From contig CANPFP010000006.1 of NCBI GenBank assembly GCA_947573385.1, positions 1 to 49,697 on the forward strand: a stretch of DNA of 49,697 bases, in the 5' to 3' direction. Every line of letters starts with the position of its first letter. Positions within the stretch are counted from its first letter, which is position 1. The position numbers and the translations under genes are program-made. Under the pieces are notes generated by a model. That model saw nothing but the letters and a program-made list of their open reading frames with translations. It did not search any database and had not been told where the DNA came from. Shown in pieces: positions 24,864 through 32,808 of the stretch. The DNA is from an uncultured Bacillota bacterium (lineage in GTDB: Bacteria; Bacillota; Clostridia; Oscillospirales; Oscillospiraceae).

Positions 24864-26153
24864 ATGTATTATTACAATTATAACGGCGCTGCTCTGGTCT
24901 CCCTCGTCCCCCTTGAGGGCTTCGGCCCCGAGGTGGAGCCCGCCAACAGCTGGCGGCTGTATGCCGCCGTCCCCGGCGACCCGGTACTGGGCCGGGGGTC
25001 CTTCAAGGTAAATCACCCCGGCCAGCTGCTGGCCGGCCACGGCCTGGAGACGCTGGACACCTCCCGCCTGCCCTCCTTCGATGACGGCCCCACCAGTGTT
25101 ATGCTCAGTGACGGAACAACCGTCTCTCTGAAGCTGGACGAGAACATCCGCCGGGCCATCGCCGACGGCCGTCTCACCGCCGTCAACACCGCCCGCCCGG
25201 GCTGGGAGGAGCTTTTGAAGTGGTCCCCCAAACCGGGGAAGAAGCGGGTAAACATCCTGGCCATCGGCGACGTGGGTTCAACCCTCCTCACCGGGCTGAA
25301 GCTGCTGGGGGGAGATGTGATCTCCTCCATCGGCATCTGCGACCTGTCCGATCAGATCACCGCCCGGTGGGAGTTTGAGATGGGCCAGATCAGCCTGCCC
25401 TGGCAGTACGACCTCTTTCCCGAGGTGGAGGTGGTGGCCCCGGAAGACCTGTTCGACTGCGACATGTTCGTCTTTGTGGCCTCCAAGGGCATCCCGCCGG
25501 TGGGCTCCCAGGTGAAGGACGTGCGGATGTATCAGTTTGAGAACAACGCCAAAATCGTGGCCCACTACGCCAAAATGGCCCGGGAAAAGGGCTTCCAGGG
25601 CCTGTGGTGCGCCGTGTCCGACCCGGTGGACCCGCTGGCCAAGACCGCCTATCTGGAGAGCAACAAAGACGAAAACGGCGTGTTCGACGGCCGGGGCCTG
25701 CGGCCCGAGCAGGTACAGGGCTTCGGTCTGGGGGTGATGAACGCCCGGGCGGCCTACTTCGCCAAGCGGGACGCGCGCCTGGCTTCCTTCCTCACCGAGG
25801 GCCGGTCCTTCGGCCCCCATGGCACCGGGCTGTTTATCGCCAACTCCATTGAGCACTACGACGAGACCCTGTCCCAGGAGCTTACCCAGCTCACTGTCAC
25901 CGCCAACCTGAAGATGCGGGAGATCGGCTTTAAGCCCTACGTGGCCCCCGCCCTGTCCTCCGGGGCGCTGTCATTGCTGCTCACCCTCCGGGGGGAGTGG
26001 CACTGCGGATCGGTCTACCTGGATGGGGTGTATATGGGCGTGAAGAACCGCTACACCCCCGCCGGGGTGGAGACCGAGCTGCTGCCCCACGTCCCTGATG
26101 AGTTGTTCGGCCATATCAGGGAGGCGGCGGAACATCTGAAGACGATTCTTTGA
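24864..26153 (+). CDS. Lactate/malate-dehydrogenase-like Rossmann protein
   Basis: A 429-aa protein. After an unrelated N-terminal section of about 125 residues, VNILAIGDVGSTLLTGLKLL (G135-D136-V137-G138) starts a Rossmann fold ending the second strand at ICDLS, as in LDH/MDH proteins. FGPHGTG with H319 resembles the GEHG motif that carries the catalytic histidine in LDH. The typical arginine pairs are not clearly placed. A dehydrogenase acting on a 2-hydroxyacid is likely but the substrate is unknown. ATG 24864 has AAGGAG 10 nt upstream. It is followed 45 bp later by a flavoprotein gene, suggesting a shared redox pathway. Confidence 0.75.
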   Translation: MYYYNYNGAALVSLVPLEGFGPEVEPANSWRLYAAVPGDPVLGRGSFKVNHPGQLLAGHGLETLDTSRLPSFDDGPTSVMLSDGTTVSLKLDENIRRAIADGRLTAVNTARPGWEELLKWSPKPGKKRVNILAIGDVGSTLLTGLKLLGGDVISSIGICDLSDQITARWEFEMGQISLPWQYDLFPEVEVVAPEDLFDCDMFVFVASKGIPPVGSQVKDVRMYQFENNAKIVAHYAKMAREKGFQGLWCAVSDPVDPLAKTAYLESNKDENGVFDGRGLRPEQVQGFGLGVMNARAAYFAKRDARLASFLTEGRSFGPHGTGLFIANSIEHYDETLSQELTQLTVTANLKMREIGFKPYVAPALSSGALSLLLTLRGEWHCGSVYLDGVYMGVKNRYTPAGVETELLPHVPDELFGHIREAAEHLKTIL

Positions 26154-26155
26154 CC

Positions 26156-26176
26156 GTGGCCTGTGGCCGCCCCTAC
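26156..26176 (+). repeat. Partial palindromic repeat
   Basis: GTGGCCTGTGGCCGCCCCTAC ends with the same CCCCTAC edge as the twin palindromes, and shares GGCCTGTGGCC with the terminator at 18778. It starts 3 bp after a stop codon. Confidence 0.5.
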
Positions 26177-26198
26177 ATACGGAAAGAAGGTGGAAACC

Positions 26199-27257
26199 AT
26201 GTCCATTACCCTGATCTACCCCACCCCCGACGTGGGCTGGGCGGGCCAGCGGCTGAACGGCGTTCTAAAGCACGCCCTGGCGGGCCGGGAGGTCCGCACA
26301 GTGCGGAGGGCGGAGGAGCTGTCCGGGCTGGAAAACCAGCGGCTGATACTTGCCCTGCCCTTGGGTGACACGGGGGTCAATTTGGAATACATGCGCCTGC
26401 TGGCCCGTCTGCGGAAGGAGCCCGGCCTGCTGGCCGGCTGCACCGGCGGGCTGATTGTGGATGGAGCGGGGGAGCTGTACACCAAGTCCGCCGCTGCGGA
26501 GGGGGCCCTGGCCTTGAACCTGGCGGGGTGCGCCCTGGTGGGCCGGCCCCTGGTGGAGGGCACCGGGTCGCTGGCCAACTTCTCCGTCCAAGCCGGGAAT
26601 CTGGGGACGAGCCTGATGGGGGCCTACCGCGCCGCCGTCTCCGAGCTGGCGGAGCGGGTGGAGACGGAGGCCTTTCCCAAAAAGGAGCGGCCCCAGGTGC
26701 TGGTCCTCCACGCCTCCAGCCACCACACCTCCAACACCATCGACCTGTGGTCCCGGGTGCGGGAGCGGGTGGAGGGGCGTTGTGACCTCCGGGAGATCGG
26801 CCTTCGCAACGGTACCCTGTCCGACTGCTCCGGCTGCCCCTATACCATGTGCCTTCACTTCGGGGAGCAGGGGGGGTGCTTCTACGGCGGCGTGATGCAG
26901 GACGAGGTCTACCCCGCCGTCCGGGCGGCGGACGCCCTGGTGCTGCTGTGCCCCAACTACAACGACGCCCTGTCCGCCAACCTCACCGCCTTTATCAACC
27001 GCCTTACCGCCCTGTTCCGCCAGACCCGGTTCTATGACAAGGCGGTGTTTGCCATCGTGGTGTCCGGCTACTCCGGGGGGGACACGGTGGCCCGGCAGGT
27101 GGTGGCCGCCATGAATATGAACAAGTCCTTTTACCTTCCCCAAAACTTTGCCCTTATTGAGACGGCCAACCGCCCCGGCGAAGCCCTGGCCCTGCCTGGA
27201 ATTCAGGGGAGACTGGAAAACTTCGCCCAAAACATTCTGGATACCCTGTGTATGTGA
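26199..27257 (+). CDS. NADPH-dependent FMN reductase / flavodoxin-family protein
   Basis: A 352-aa flavoprotein. Residues 1-160 are a separate domain of unknown type. From about 170 the flavodoxin_2-like fold starts with QVLVLHASSHHTSNT, a phosphate-binding loop for FMN. A cysteine cluster CSGCPYTMC (C210, C213, C218) and C227 matches the C-GC--C----C signature of this reductase family and may hold an Fe-S centre or a catalytic pair. LLCPNYNDALSANLTAFINR is the second FMN loop. ATG 26199 follows AAGGTGG; the longer frame from 26163 is not used. A truncated copy of its 3' end lies at 28495-28581. Confidence 0.82.
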   Translation: MSITLIYPTPDVGWAGQRLNGVLKHALAGREVRTVRRAEELSGLENQRLILALPLGDTGVNLEYMRLLARLRKEPGLLAGCTGGLIVDGAGELYTKSAAAEGALALNLAGCALVGRPLVEGTGSLANFSVQAGNLGTSLMGAYRAAVSELAERVETEAFPKKERPQVLVLHASSHHTSNTIDLWSRVRERVEGRCDLREIGLRNGTLSDCSGCPYTMCLHFGEQGGCFYGGVMQDEVYPAVRAADALVLLCPNYNDALSANLTAFINRLTALFRQTRFYDKAVFAIVVSGYSGGDTVARQVVAAMNMNKSFYLPQNFALIETANRPGEALALPGIQGRLENFAQNILDTLCM

Positions 27258-27277
27258 TAGAAAGGCGGATGCTGATT

Positions 27278-28480
27278 ATGAGCGGCTCTTTTACCATATT
27301 GATCTATCCCCACCAGCGGCTCCGGCATCTCCGGCCCGCGGTGGACGGGCTGGCCGACGCTGTTATGCGGCTGTATGGGCAGGACATGTCCGCGCTGTGT
27401 TGGGCGGAGCGCCGGGAGGGGACGCTCGCCCGCTTTGAGGGGGGCGTCTGTCCCGAGATGGCGGCCCGCATTCCCTCCGCCAAGCTGGACTGTACCGCCC
27501 TGCTGCTCTACCTCCAGGAGGGAGGCGGCTGGGGCTATCAGCTGTGCTTCCGGGGTTCGGTGGAGGACACGTTTACAGCCGGAGAGACCTCGGACGCCGC
27601 CCCGCCGGAGCAGCACACCGCCCGGTTGATCCGGCGGTTTCGGGCCGACCGGGAGAAGCTGCTGCCCTGGCTGACACAGGGAACCGGGGTGGGCAGCGAA
27701 CCGCTGGAGGGCTTCCTCCGTGAGCTCGCCCCCTGGGCCTGGGAGACCCTTTCCGCCGGACAGCTGGCCCCCGCCCCTGTCCCGCCAGTACCCGACACCT
27801 CCTCCCCGAAGGTAAACGCCCCCGACTGGGAGATGCGACAGCACCCGCCGGAGAAGGAGCCCGGGCCGGAGACCTGTCTGCCCTTCCTTACCGGGGTAAA
27901 AGCCCTCCGCCGGGGCTGGCCCTTCCCCTTGTCCCTGCTGTATGCCCTCCTCCCGCAAAAGCGGCCCGCCCCGGAGACGGTCCCCTTTGAGGGCTGGACC
28001 ATCCGGGAGCTGGAGGAGACCCTGGAGAGATTTTACGCCGGAAAGCTGGAGCGGCTGGAGCTGGAGTTTTCCCTGAGCGGGGCGGGGACCTACATCCGCC
28101 GCCTGAAAAAGACGGTGTATCAACCCTTCCGTCTCACCCTGGAGCTGATTTGGGAGAAGGGGCGGTGCATGTGCCTGCTGCTGGACGGCCAGCAGCCCAC
28201 CCTCTACTACCTTGTGGCCGACCGGAACACCTATATGAATGTGGACATCAAGGATTTGGAAAAGACCGTCTTTCATGGACAGACTGTGGACAAATATACA
28301 GTTTTCTCAAAAAAAGACTCCCGGCTTCTCCGCCGGGAGGTCCCGCTCCTCCTGGCCCGGCTGGACCGGCGGGACGGAGTGCTCAGCGCCACCGCCCGGA
28401 TGGGGGTGTGGAGCTGTGAGGGCCTGCACTTCAGCCAGGAGCAGTACCAACAGCTTCTGGACATCTGGCAGCTGAACTAA
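27278..28480 (+). CDS. Unknown protein downstream of the flavoprotein
   Basis: A 400-aa soluble protein that I do not recognise. ATG 27278 lies 10 nt after GAAAGGCGG; GTG 27248 and ATG 27269 are in-frame alternatives. The start SFTILIYPHQRL resembles the start of the preceding gene (SITLIYPTPD), suggesting a shared N-terminal fold. A Pro-rich linker lies near residues 163-195. The C-terminal part holds LEETLERFYAGKLERLELEF and an alternating beta-like region (CMCLLLDGQQPTLYYLVADR). No membrane segments or catalytic motif are visible. It is probably co-transcribed with the flavoprotein. Confidence 0.7.
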   Translation: MSGSFTILIYPHQRLRHLRPAVDGLADAVMRLYGQDMSALCWAERREGTLARFEGGVCPEMAARIPSAKLDCTALLLYLQEGGGWGYQLCFRGSVEDTFTAGETSDAAPPEQHTARLIRRFRADREKLLPWLTQGTGVGSEPLEGFLRELAPWAWETLSAGQLAPAPVPPVPDTSSPKVNAPDWEMRQHPPEKEPGPETCLPFLTGVKALRRGWPFPLSLLYALLPQKRPAPETVPFEGWTIRELEETLERFYAGKLERLELEFSLSGAGTYIRRLKKTVYQPFRLTLELIWEKGRCMCLLLDGQQPTLYYLVADRNTYMNVDIKDLEKTVFHGQTVDKYTVFSKKDSRLLRREVPLLLARLDRRDGVLSATARMGVWSCEGLHFSQEQYQQLLDIWQLN

Positions 28481-28494
28481 GCCATAAAAGCGCG

Positions 28495-28581
28495 GACCCC
28501 CGGGAAACTCTGGCCCTCCCCGGCATCCAAGGGCGGCTGGAGGGCTTCGCCCAAAACATTCTGGATACCCTGTGTCTCTGA
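28495..28581 (+). pseudogene. Remnant: duplicated 3' end of the flavoprotein gene
   Basis: In frame it reads ETLALPGIQGRLEGFAQNIL then DTLCL and stop. The intact gene at 27170-27257 ends EALALPGIQGRLENFAQNIL then DTLCM. The match covers about 28 codons and extends at DNA level through CTTCGCCCAAAACATTCTGG. It begins abruptly after the stop of the unknown gene and has no start of its own. Confidence 0.9.
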
Positions 28582-28618
28582 AAAACCGCCGCAGAATTGC
28601 TTCTGCGGCGGTTTTTTT
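28581..28618 (+). terminator. Strong bidirectional terminator
   Basis: A 16-bp stem, arms 28581-28596 and 28601-28616, loop TTGC, T run 28612-28618, with A run at the other side. It serves the flavoprotein cluster and the convergent DUF4179 gene, whose stop codon it touches. Confidence 0.92.
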
Positions 28619-29693
28619 ACTCCAGAGGAACCGTATAGTCCCCCATGCGGAGGGCAGTAAACTCGCTGATGTCGGTGAGGAGCAGGAAGTGGACGGTGGC
28701 GCTGACCTCTTTGGCCTCTCCGGAACCAGCATCCACAAGGCCGCTGCCGCCGTTGGTATAGCCCATGAGACCGACCTTCTTCTCCCCGCCGTCTCTGGTG
28801 ACCAGACGGGCGTCCTTTACCATGTCCTCATAGCCGGGATAGCCCATGCCCTCGGTCTCCAGCGTCAGGGAGAAGGGGGACAGGGTGGCGGCAATCTTCA
28901 CATCCCCCTCGTCCAGCACGGCGCTGAGGGCCTGGGGGCCGTTATAGACGGGCTGGAAGGTGATGATGGCCGGGTGGTCGGTGACGGCAATCCGGGTTCC
29001 GTCCTCCCCCTCGAAGCAGGGGGGCGTTGCCAAGATGGTGAGGGGCTGGGCGGTCAGGTCCACGTCCGCCTGAAAATCGACGCTGAAGCAGAAGGTCAGT
29101 ACACCGTCCTCCGGCTCGCCGCTGAAGGAGCCGGAGCTGCTGTCTTTACTCAGCCGGGAGGGCCACAGGGGGTTTGCTTCACTCTGCATATAGTCTGAGC
29201 TAAATGACTGCCAGTTCGACCAGTCCTGTTTGTCCCAGTCCTCCCGGCAGGCGTCCCGCAGCTCCTCCCAGGTATAGCTCCCGGTGCCGTAGTAGTAGAG
29301 CAGAGGGAAGTCGTAGTGTTCTTGGGGGGCGCCCTCGGGCAGCTTGTACTCCAGAATAAAGTGGATATTCTTGTCGCTGCATAGGGCCTGGGTGACGGTG
29401 AGGGACACGTCGTCGCAGACGGAGGTGAGGTTTACCTCCTGGAACACCGCCCCACCCAGGGCGGACAGGGCCGCCTGGGGCCCGAAGCGGCGGACAAACA
29501 GGGGGTCCCAGATGGTAGTGGCGCTGGTGCCCAGCAGCAGCACCGCCGCCAGCAGCAGGGCCGCCCTCCGTTTTTTTCGGGGCCGGCAGATTCTGGCCCC
29601 TCCCGGCCGGGCGGACAGGACGTTTTCCTTCAGGCGCTCCCGCATACCCTCGGGCGGGGCGCAGTTTTCCATTGTGTCGTGATACAGATTCAT
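28617..29693 (-). CDS. DUF4179-type anti-sigma-like membrane protein
   Basis: A 358-aa protein. A 45-residue cytoplasmic N-terminus (MNLYHDTMENCAPPEGMRER) precedes a basic RKKRR and one membrane helix at about 48-63. A large extracytoplasmic domain follows, with the strand pattern of DUF4179 proteins (VNLTSVCDDVSLTVTQALCS). The gene overlaps the ECF sigma gene by ATGA, which is the standard arrangement for a sigma factor and the protein that holds it inactive at the membrane. The N-terminus is short for a classical anti-sigma domain. Confidence 0.82.
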   Translation of the reverse strand: MNLYHDTMENCAPPEGMRERLKENVLSARPGGARICRPRKKRRAALLLAAVLLLGTSATTIWDPLFVRRFGPQAALSALGGAVFQEVNLTSVCDDVSLTVTQALCSDKNIHFILEYKLPEGAPQEHYDFPLLYYYGTGSYTWEELRDACREDWDKQDWSNWQSFSSDYMQSEANPLWPSRLSKDSSSGSFSGEPEDGVLTFCFSVDFQADVDLTAQPLTILATPPCFEGEDGTRIAVTDHPAIITFQPVYNGPQALSAVLDEGDVKIAATLSPFSLTLETEGMGYPGYEDMVKDARLVTRDGGEKKVGLMGYTNGGSGLVDAGSGEAKEVSATVHFLLLTDISEFTALRMGDYTVPLE

Positions 29694-30157
29694 GGTTCCA
29701 CCCACTCTTTCCGCAGGGCCTCCCGGCCCCGCTTCAGTCGCATTTTTACCGTGGGCACCGTCACGCCCAGCAGCCGCGCGATCTCCCGGACGGGGTACCC
29801 CTCGTAGTAGTAGAGATGCAGGGCGGTGCGCTGTTTTTCGGGCAGGTTGGCGGTCTGCTCCAGCAGGGACAGCTCCTCCGGGGGCAGGGCCACCCCGGCC
29901 GCCGCCTCCAGGGGCAGCTCCGACCGCCTGTGCCGCCGCCACTCGTCCCGGCACAGGTTCAGGGCCACCTGAAACAGCCAGTTCCGCTCGTGCTCCGGCG
30001 ATTTGAACCTGGGGGCCTGATACAGGCGCTTGATCAGGACGTCCTGCAGCACGTCCTCCGCGTCCGCCGGGTTTTTCATTTGCAGCAGGCAGAACCGGTA
30101 CAGCGACGGACCGTAGGCATCATACACCTGCTCAAACAGGGCCTCAGTCGGGTCCAT
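29690..30157 (-). CDS. ECF-type RNA polymerase sigma factor
   Basis: A 155-aa sigma-70 family factor. Region 2 runs from FEQVYDAYGPSLYRFCLLQM through DAEDVLQDVLIKRLY. Region 4 contains LPEKQRTALHLYYYEGYPV, REIARLLGVTVPTVKMRLKR. ATG 30157 follows AAAGGAGG at 8 nt; GTG 30166 is too close. Its own promoter appears to be sigma-A-like. It is likely controlled by the overlapping DUF4179 protein. Confidence 0.94.
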   Translation of the reverse strand: MDPTEALFEQVYDAYGPSLYRFCLLQMKNPADAEDVLQDVLIKRLYQAPRFKSPEHERNWLFQVALNLCRDEWRRHRRSELPLEAAAGVALPPEELSLLEQTANLPEKQRTALHLYYYEGYPVREIARLLGVTVPTVKMRLKRGREALRKEWVEP

Positions 30158-30219
30158 CCGTGCCACCTCCTTTATCTCTCTGTCTTTAATTACGGCTGTG
30201 GGAGGGGATTGGTCACGCC

Positions 30220-30248
30220 AGTATAGCCCTTTTTTGGAAAAAAAGCAA
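30220..30248 (-). promoter_or_regulatory. Promoter of the ECF sigma operon
   Basis: On the minus strand TTGCTT (30243-30248), 17 bp, TATACT (30220-30225). The -35 box lies in the T-rich tail of the terminator of the upstream M23 gene. Confidence 0.65.
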
Positions 30249-30252
30249 AAGC

Positions 30253-30280
30253 CGGACCCCCGCCGGCCGGCAGGGGTCCG
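30253..30280 (-). terminator. Terminator of the M23 peptidase gene
   Basis: A 14-bp stem with one mismatch around CCGG/CCGG. On the minus strand GCTTTTGCTTTTTTT follows. Confidence 0.85.
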
Positions 30281-30286
30281 AAAGCT

Positions 30287-31039
30287 TTATTTCAAATACT
30301 CTCTGGGGTCCACGGGCTGGCCGTTGAGAAGGGTCTCCAGGTGGACGTGGGAGCCCACCCCCACCTCGGCAATGGCGGAGGAGCCCACAATGCCCAGCTC
30401 GCTGCCGATGTCCACGGTGTCGCCCGCCTCCACCAGCACCTCATCGGCCAGATTGCAGTACCAGGACTGTAATCCGCCGCCGTGGTCCACCACTACGGTG
30501 GTGCCCATGAGGCCGTCGGTGTACACCTGCTCCACGGTGCCGGCGCTGATGGACAGCACCTTCACCCCCTGAGCGGCCGCAATATCCAGGCCGCCGTGGG
30601 TGCGCCAGTCACCCAGGGTGGGGTCCAGGGACAGGGTTTCCACGCTGTAGTCCCGCAGCACAGTCCCCTGCACCGGCCAGGTGAACACCTTGGACAGGGT
30701 CTCCTTGCTGGGCTGGGTGTCCGGCTGGGGAGCGTCGTCCTTCACCGGCTCAGGGTCGTCCGGCTGGGCGGCGGGTTTGGTGTTGGGGACGCTGGGTTTG
30801 GCCGGTGCGGTCTCCGGCTGCTTGGACGTGGGAGTCGTGGGTCTGGCCGCGCTCTGGTCCGGGAGGGTCACCGAGGCGTCGCCCCCAACGGGCGCGGTGG
30901 CGCGGGTGTCGTTGACTACGGTTTTCAGCAGATAATAGCCCGAAATTCCTATGGTGGCGATGCACAGGAACAGGACTATGTAAAAGCCCTTTCCCATGGC
31001 AAAATCGCCCAGCTTATTTAAAAAGCTTCGGTTTTTCAA
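30287..31039 (-). CDS. M23 family metallopeptidase, possibly SpoIIQ-like
   Basis: A 250-aa protein with one membrane helix (about 18-38), a Pro/Thr-rich linker and a C-terminal LytM/M23 domain. The zinc ligands are present: H148 and D152 in THGGLDIA and H231/H233 in SHVHLE. The size and plan match SpoIIQ, the forespore partner of SpoIIIAH, and clostridial SpoIIQ keeps an active site as seen here. The assignment to SpoIIQ rests on plan only; it could be another cell-wall endopeptidase. Start is TTG 31039 behind GGAGG. Confidence 0.88.
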   Translation of the reverse strand: MKNRSFLNKLGDFAMGKGFYIVLFLCIATIGISGYYLLKTVVNDTRATAPVGGDASVTLPDQSAARPTTPTSKQPETAPAKPSVPNTKPAAQPDDPEPVKDDAPQPDTQPSKETLSKVFTWPVQGTVLRDYSVETLSLDPTLGDWRTHGGLDIAAAQGVKVLSISAGTVEQVYTDGLMGTTVVVDHGGGLQSWYCNLADEVLVEAGDTVDIGSELGIVGSSAIAEVGVGSHVHLETLLNGQPVDPREYLK

Positions 31040-31113
31040 AAAACCACCTCCGAAGCCTATTGTGGACAGGCAGAGGGACGGTTATACATGGAGGGAAAAA
31101 AATTTCCTCCCCC

Positions 31114-31142
31114 TTGCAAAATTACAGGAAAAGGGGTACAAT
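31114..31142 (+). promoter_or_regulatory. Sigma-A promoter of rpiB
   Basis: TTGCAA (31114-31119), 17 bp, TACAAT (31137-31142). Confidence 0.75.
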
Positions 31143-31187
31143 GGAACGGAAAATGGCCCCATCGGGCCTTTAGAGGAGGAACTGTTT

Positions 31188-31625
31188 ATGATCGCCATTG
31201 CGTCTGACCACGGCGGCTACCAGCTCAAGGAGCACCTCAAGGCCTATCTGGCCGCTAAGGGAGTTACCTGCCAGGACTTCGGCACCGACAGCATCGACAG
31301 CTGCGACTACCCCATCTTCGGCAAGGCCGCCGCCCAGGCGGTGGCGGAGGGCCGGTGCGAAAAGGGCATCGTTATCTGCACTACCGGAATCGGCATCTCC
31401 ATCACGGCCAACAAGGTGCACGGCATCCGCTGCGCCCTGTGCGGTGACGTGCTCTCCGCCGAGCTCACCCGCCGGCACAACAACGCCAATATGCTGGCCC
31501 TGGGGGCGGGCATCACCGGGCCCATGCTGGCCGAGCGGATTGTGGATGTCTTCCTGTCCACTGAATTTGAAGGCGGCCGCCACCAACGCCGGGTTGGCCT
31601 GATGATGGAAATTGAAAAGGAATGA
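31188..31625 (+). CDS. rpiB: Ribose-5-phosphate isomerase B
   Basis: A 145-aa enzyme interconverting ribose-5-phosphate and ribulose-5-phosphate in the pentose phosphate pathway. IAIASDHGGYQLKEHLKAYL with D7-H8 is the family start. CTTGIGISITANKVHGIRCA carries the active-site cysteine at 64 and the phosphate loop. RRHNNANMLALGAG is also typical. ATG 31188 follows GAGGAGGA at 7 nt; a longer frame from 30996 crosses the promoter and is rejected. Confidence 0.95.
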   Translation: MIAIASDHGGYQLKEHLKAYLAAKGVTCQDFGTDSIDSCDYPIFGKAAAQAVAEGRCEKGIVICTTGIGISITANKVHGIRCALCGDVLSAELTRRHNNANMLALGAGITGPMLAERIVDVFLSTEFEGGRHQRRVGLMMEIEKE

Positions 31626-31636
31626 GGAATGATTTT

Positions 31637-32709
31637 ATGAAAAAGAGAGCTCTGTCCCTGGCGATGGCCCTGGCGATGTGCCTGAGCCTTGCCGTCCCCG
31701 CGCTGGCCGCTGAGGAATCGCTGACCCGTCTCGGGTTTGCCAGGCTGCTGGTCCAGTACGCCAAGCCGGAGGGCGGAGCGGCGGGGGAGCTGCCCTCGAC
31801 TGTGCCGGCTTGAATCAGGAGGACAAGGACATTGTAACTACGGTGCTCGGCGCAGGCTGGATGTATGGAGACGGCGAGGGGAATTTCCTGCCGGACGAAA
31901 CCGTATCCTACAGCTCTGCGATCCCTGTAATTGCCCGTATATTGGACCCGGATCAGGAATCCTCCACCATACCCAGGCTGCCGGAAGACCGGCCGGCGAC
32001 CGATCAGGAAATGGAAGAGAATACCCGCCTGATGCTGGAGTGGATCGAAAAAATGCAGGCGCGCTTTCATGCCCCCGCCTGGATTTACGCGTATGTGGAG
32101 GTCCTGTACAATAAAGGGGTCATTCAGGCCGTCGACTTGGAAGATTGGGAAGTTGACATTAGCCAGAACGACACCGAGGACCTTCTAAAAGCGGCCTTTG
32201 CCGGCGGCAAAGCGGTAAATCTCCCCAACGAAGACTCTGAACCGGAGCAACCCACCGAACCCACACCCCCTCCCGCTGTTCCCGCCCCTGCCGCTCCCAC
32301 CAACGACACCCTGACCTGCAACGGCACGCTCCAAAGCCCCACCGTGTATAAGATTAACGGCAGCAACTATTTTAAAATCCGCGACCTGGCCGCCATCCTC
32401 AACGGCACGGAGAAACAGTTCTCTGTGGGCTACGACGCCGCTTTGAGCTCCGTCACCGCCACCACCGGCCAGGGTTATGAAAAGCAGCCCGGCGACCTGG
32501 CCGGCGCACCCGCCGGCGGCCAAAAAACCGGCGACCCCAGCAACGACGCCATCTATATCAACGGCGAGAAGATTACCGCCGAAGTCTACAAGATTGACGG
32601 CTCAAACTACTTTAAGCTCCGCGACCTGGGCAAGGCGCTGGACTTCTATGTGGGCTGGAGCCAGGACGCCGGCGTCTTTATCCAAACTGATAAGCCTTAC
32701 AGCGAATAA
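31637..32709 (+). pseudogene. Frameshifted SLH and stalk-domain surface protein
   Basis: ATG 31637 opens a secreted protein with signal peptide MKKRALSLAMALAMCLSLAV ending PALAA, then the first half of an SLH repeat (LTRLGFARLLVQYA). The frame stops at 31811-31813. The other half of the repeat (VLGAGWMYGDGEGNFLPDET) continues in the next frame, which is open from before 31800 to 32709. A one-base indel in the G-rich stretch 31770-31800 explains this. The rest has a second SLH-like part, a Pro-rich linker and two copies of a copper-amine-oxidase-N-like stalk unit (YKINGSNYFKIRDLA and YKIDGSNYFKLRDLG). It lies 11 bp after rpiB. Confidence 0.75.
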
Positions 32710-32768
32710 ACCATCCACAGCCCTCCGGTGTAATGCCGGGGGCTGTTTCTATACCGTTACAGAGCAGA

Positions 32769-32808
32769 CAGCGCCCGCTCCATCGAAACGGAGTGGGCGC
32801 TGTTTTTT
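32769..32808 (+). terminator. Terminator between convergent genes
   Basis: CAGCGCCCGCTC (32769-32780) pairs with GAGTGGGCGCTG (32791-32802) with one G-T pair; T6 at 32803-32808. A second, weaker hairpin lies at 32716-32746. Confidence 0.88.

Noticed and set aside
31622-31813. The 63-codon frame as an independent small secreted peptide.
   Set aside because: It carries exactly the first half of an SLH repeat whose second half continues in the next frame, so a frameshift is the simpler reading.
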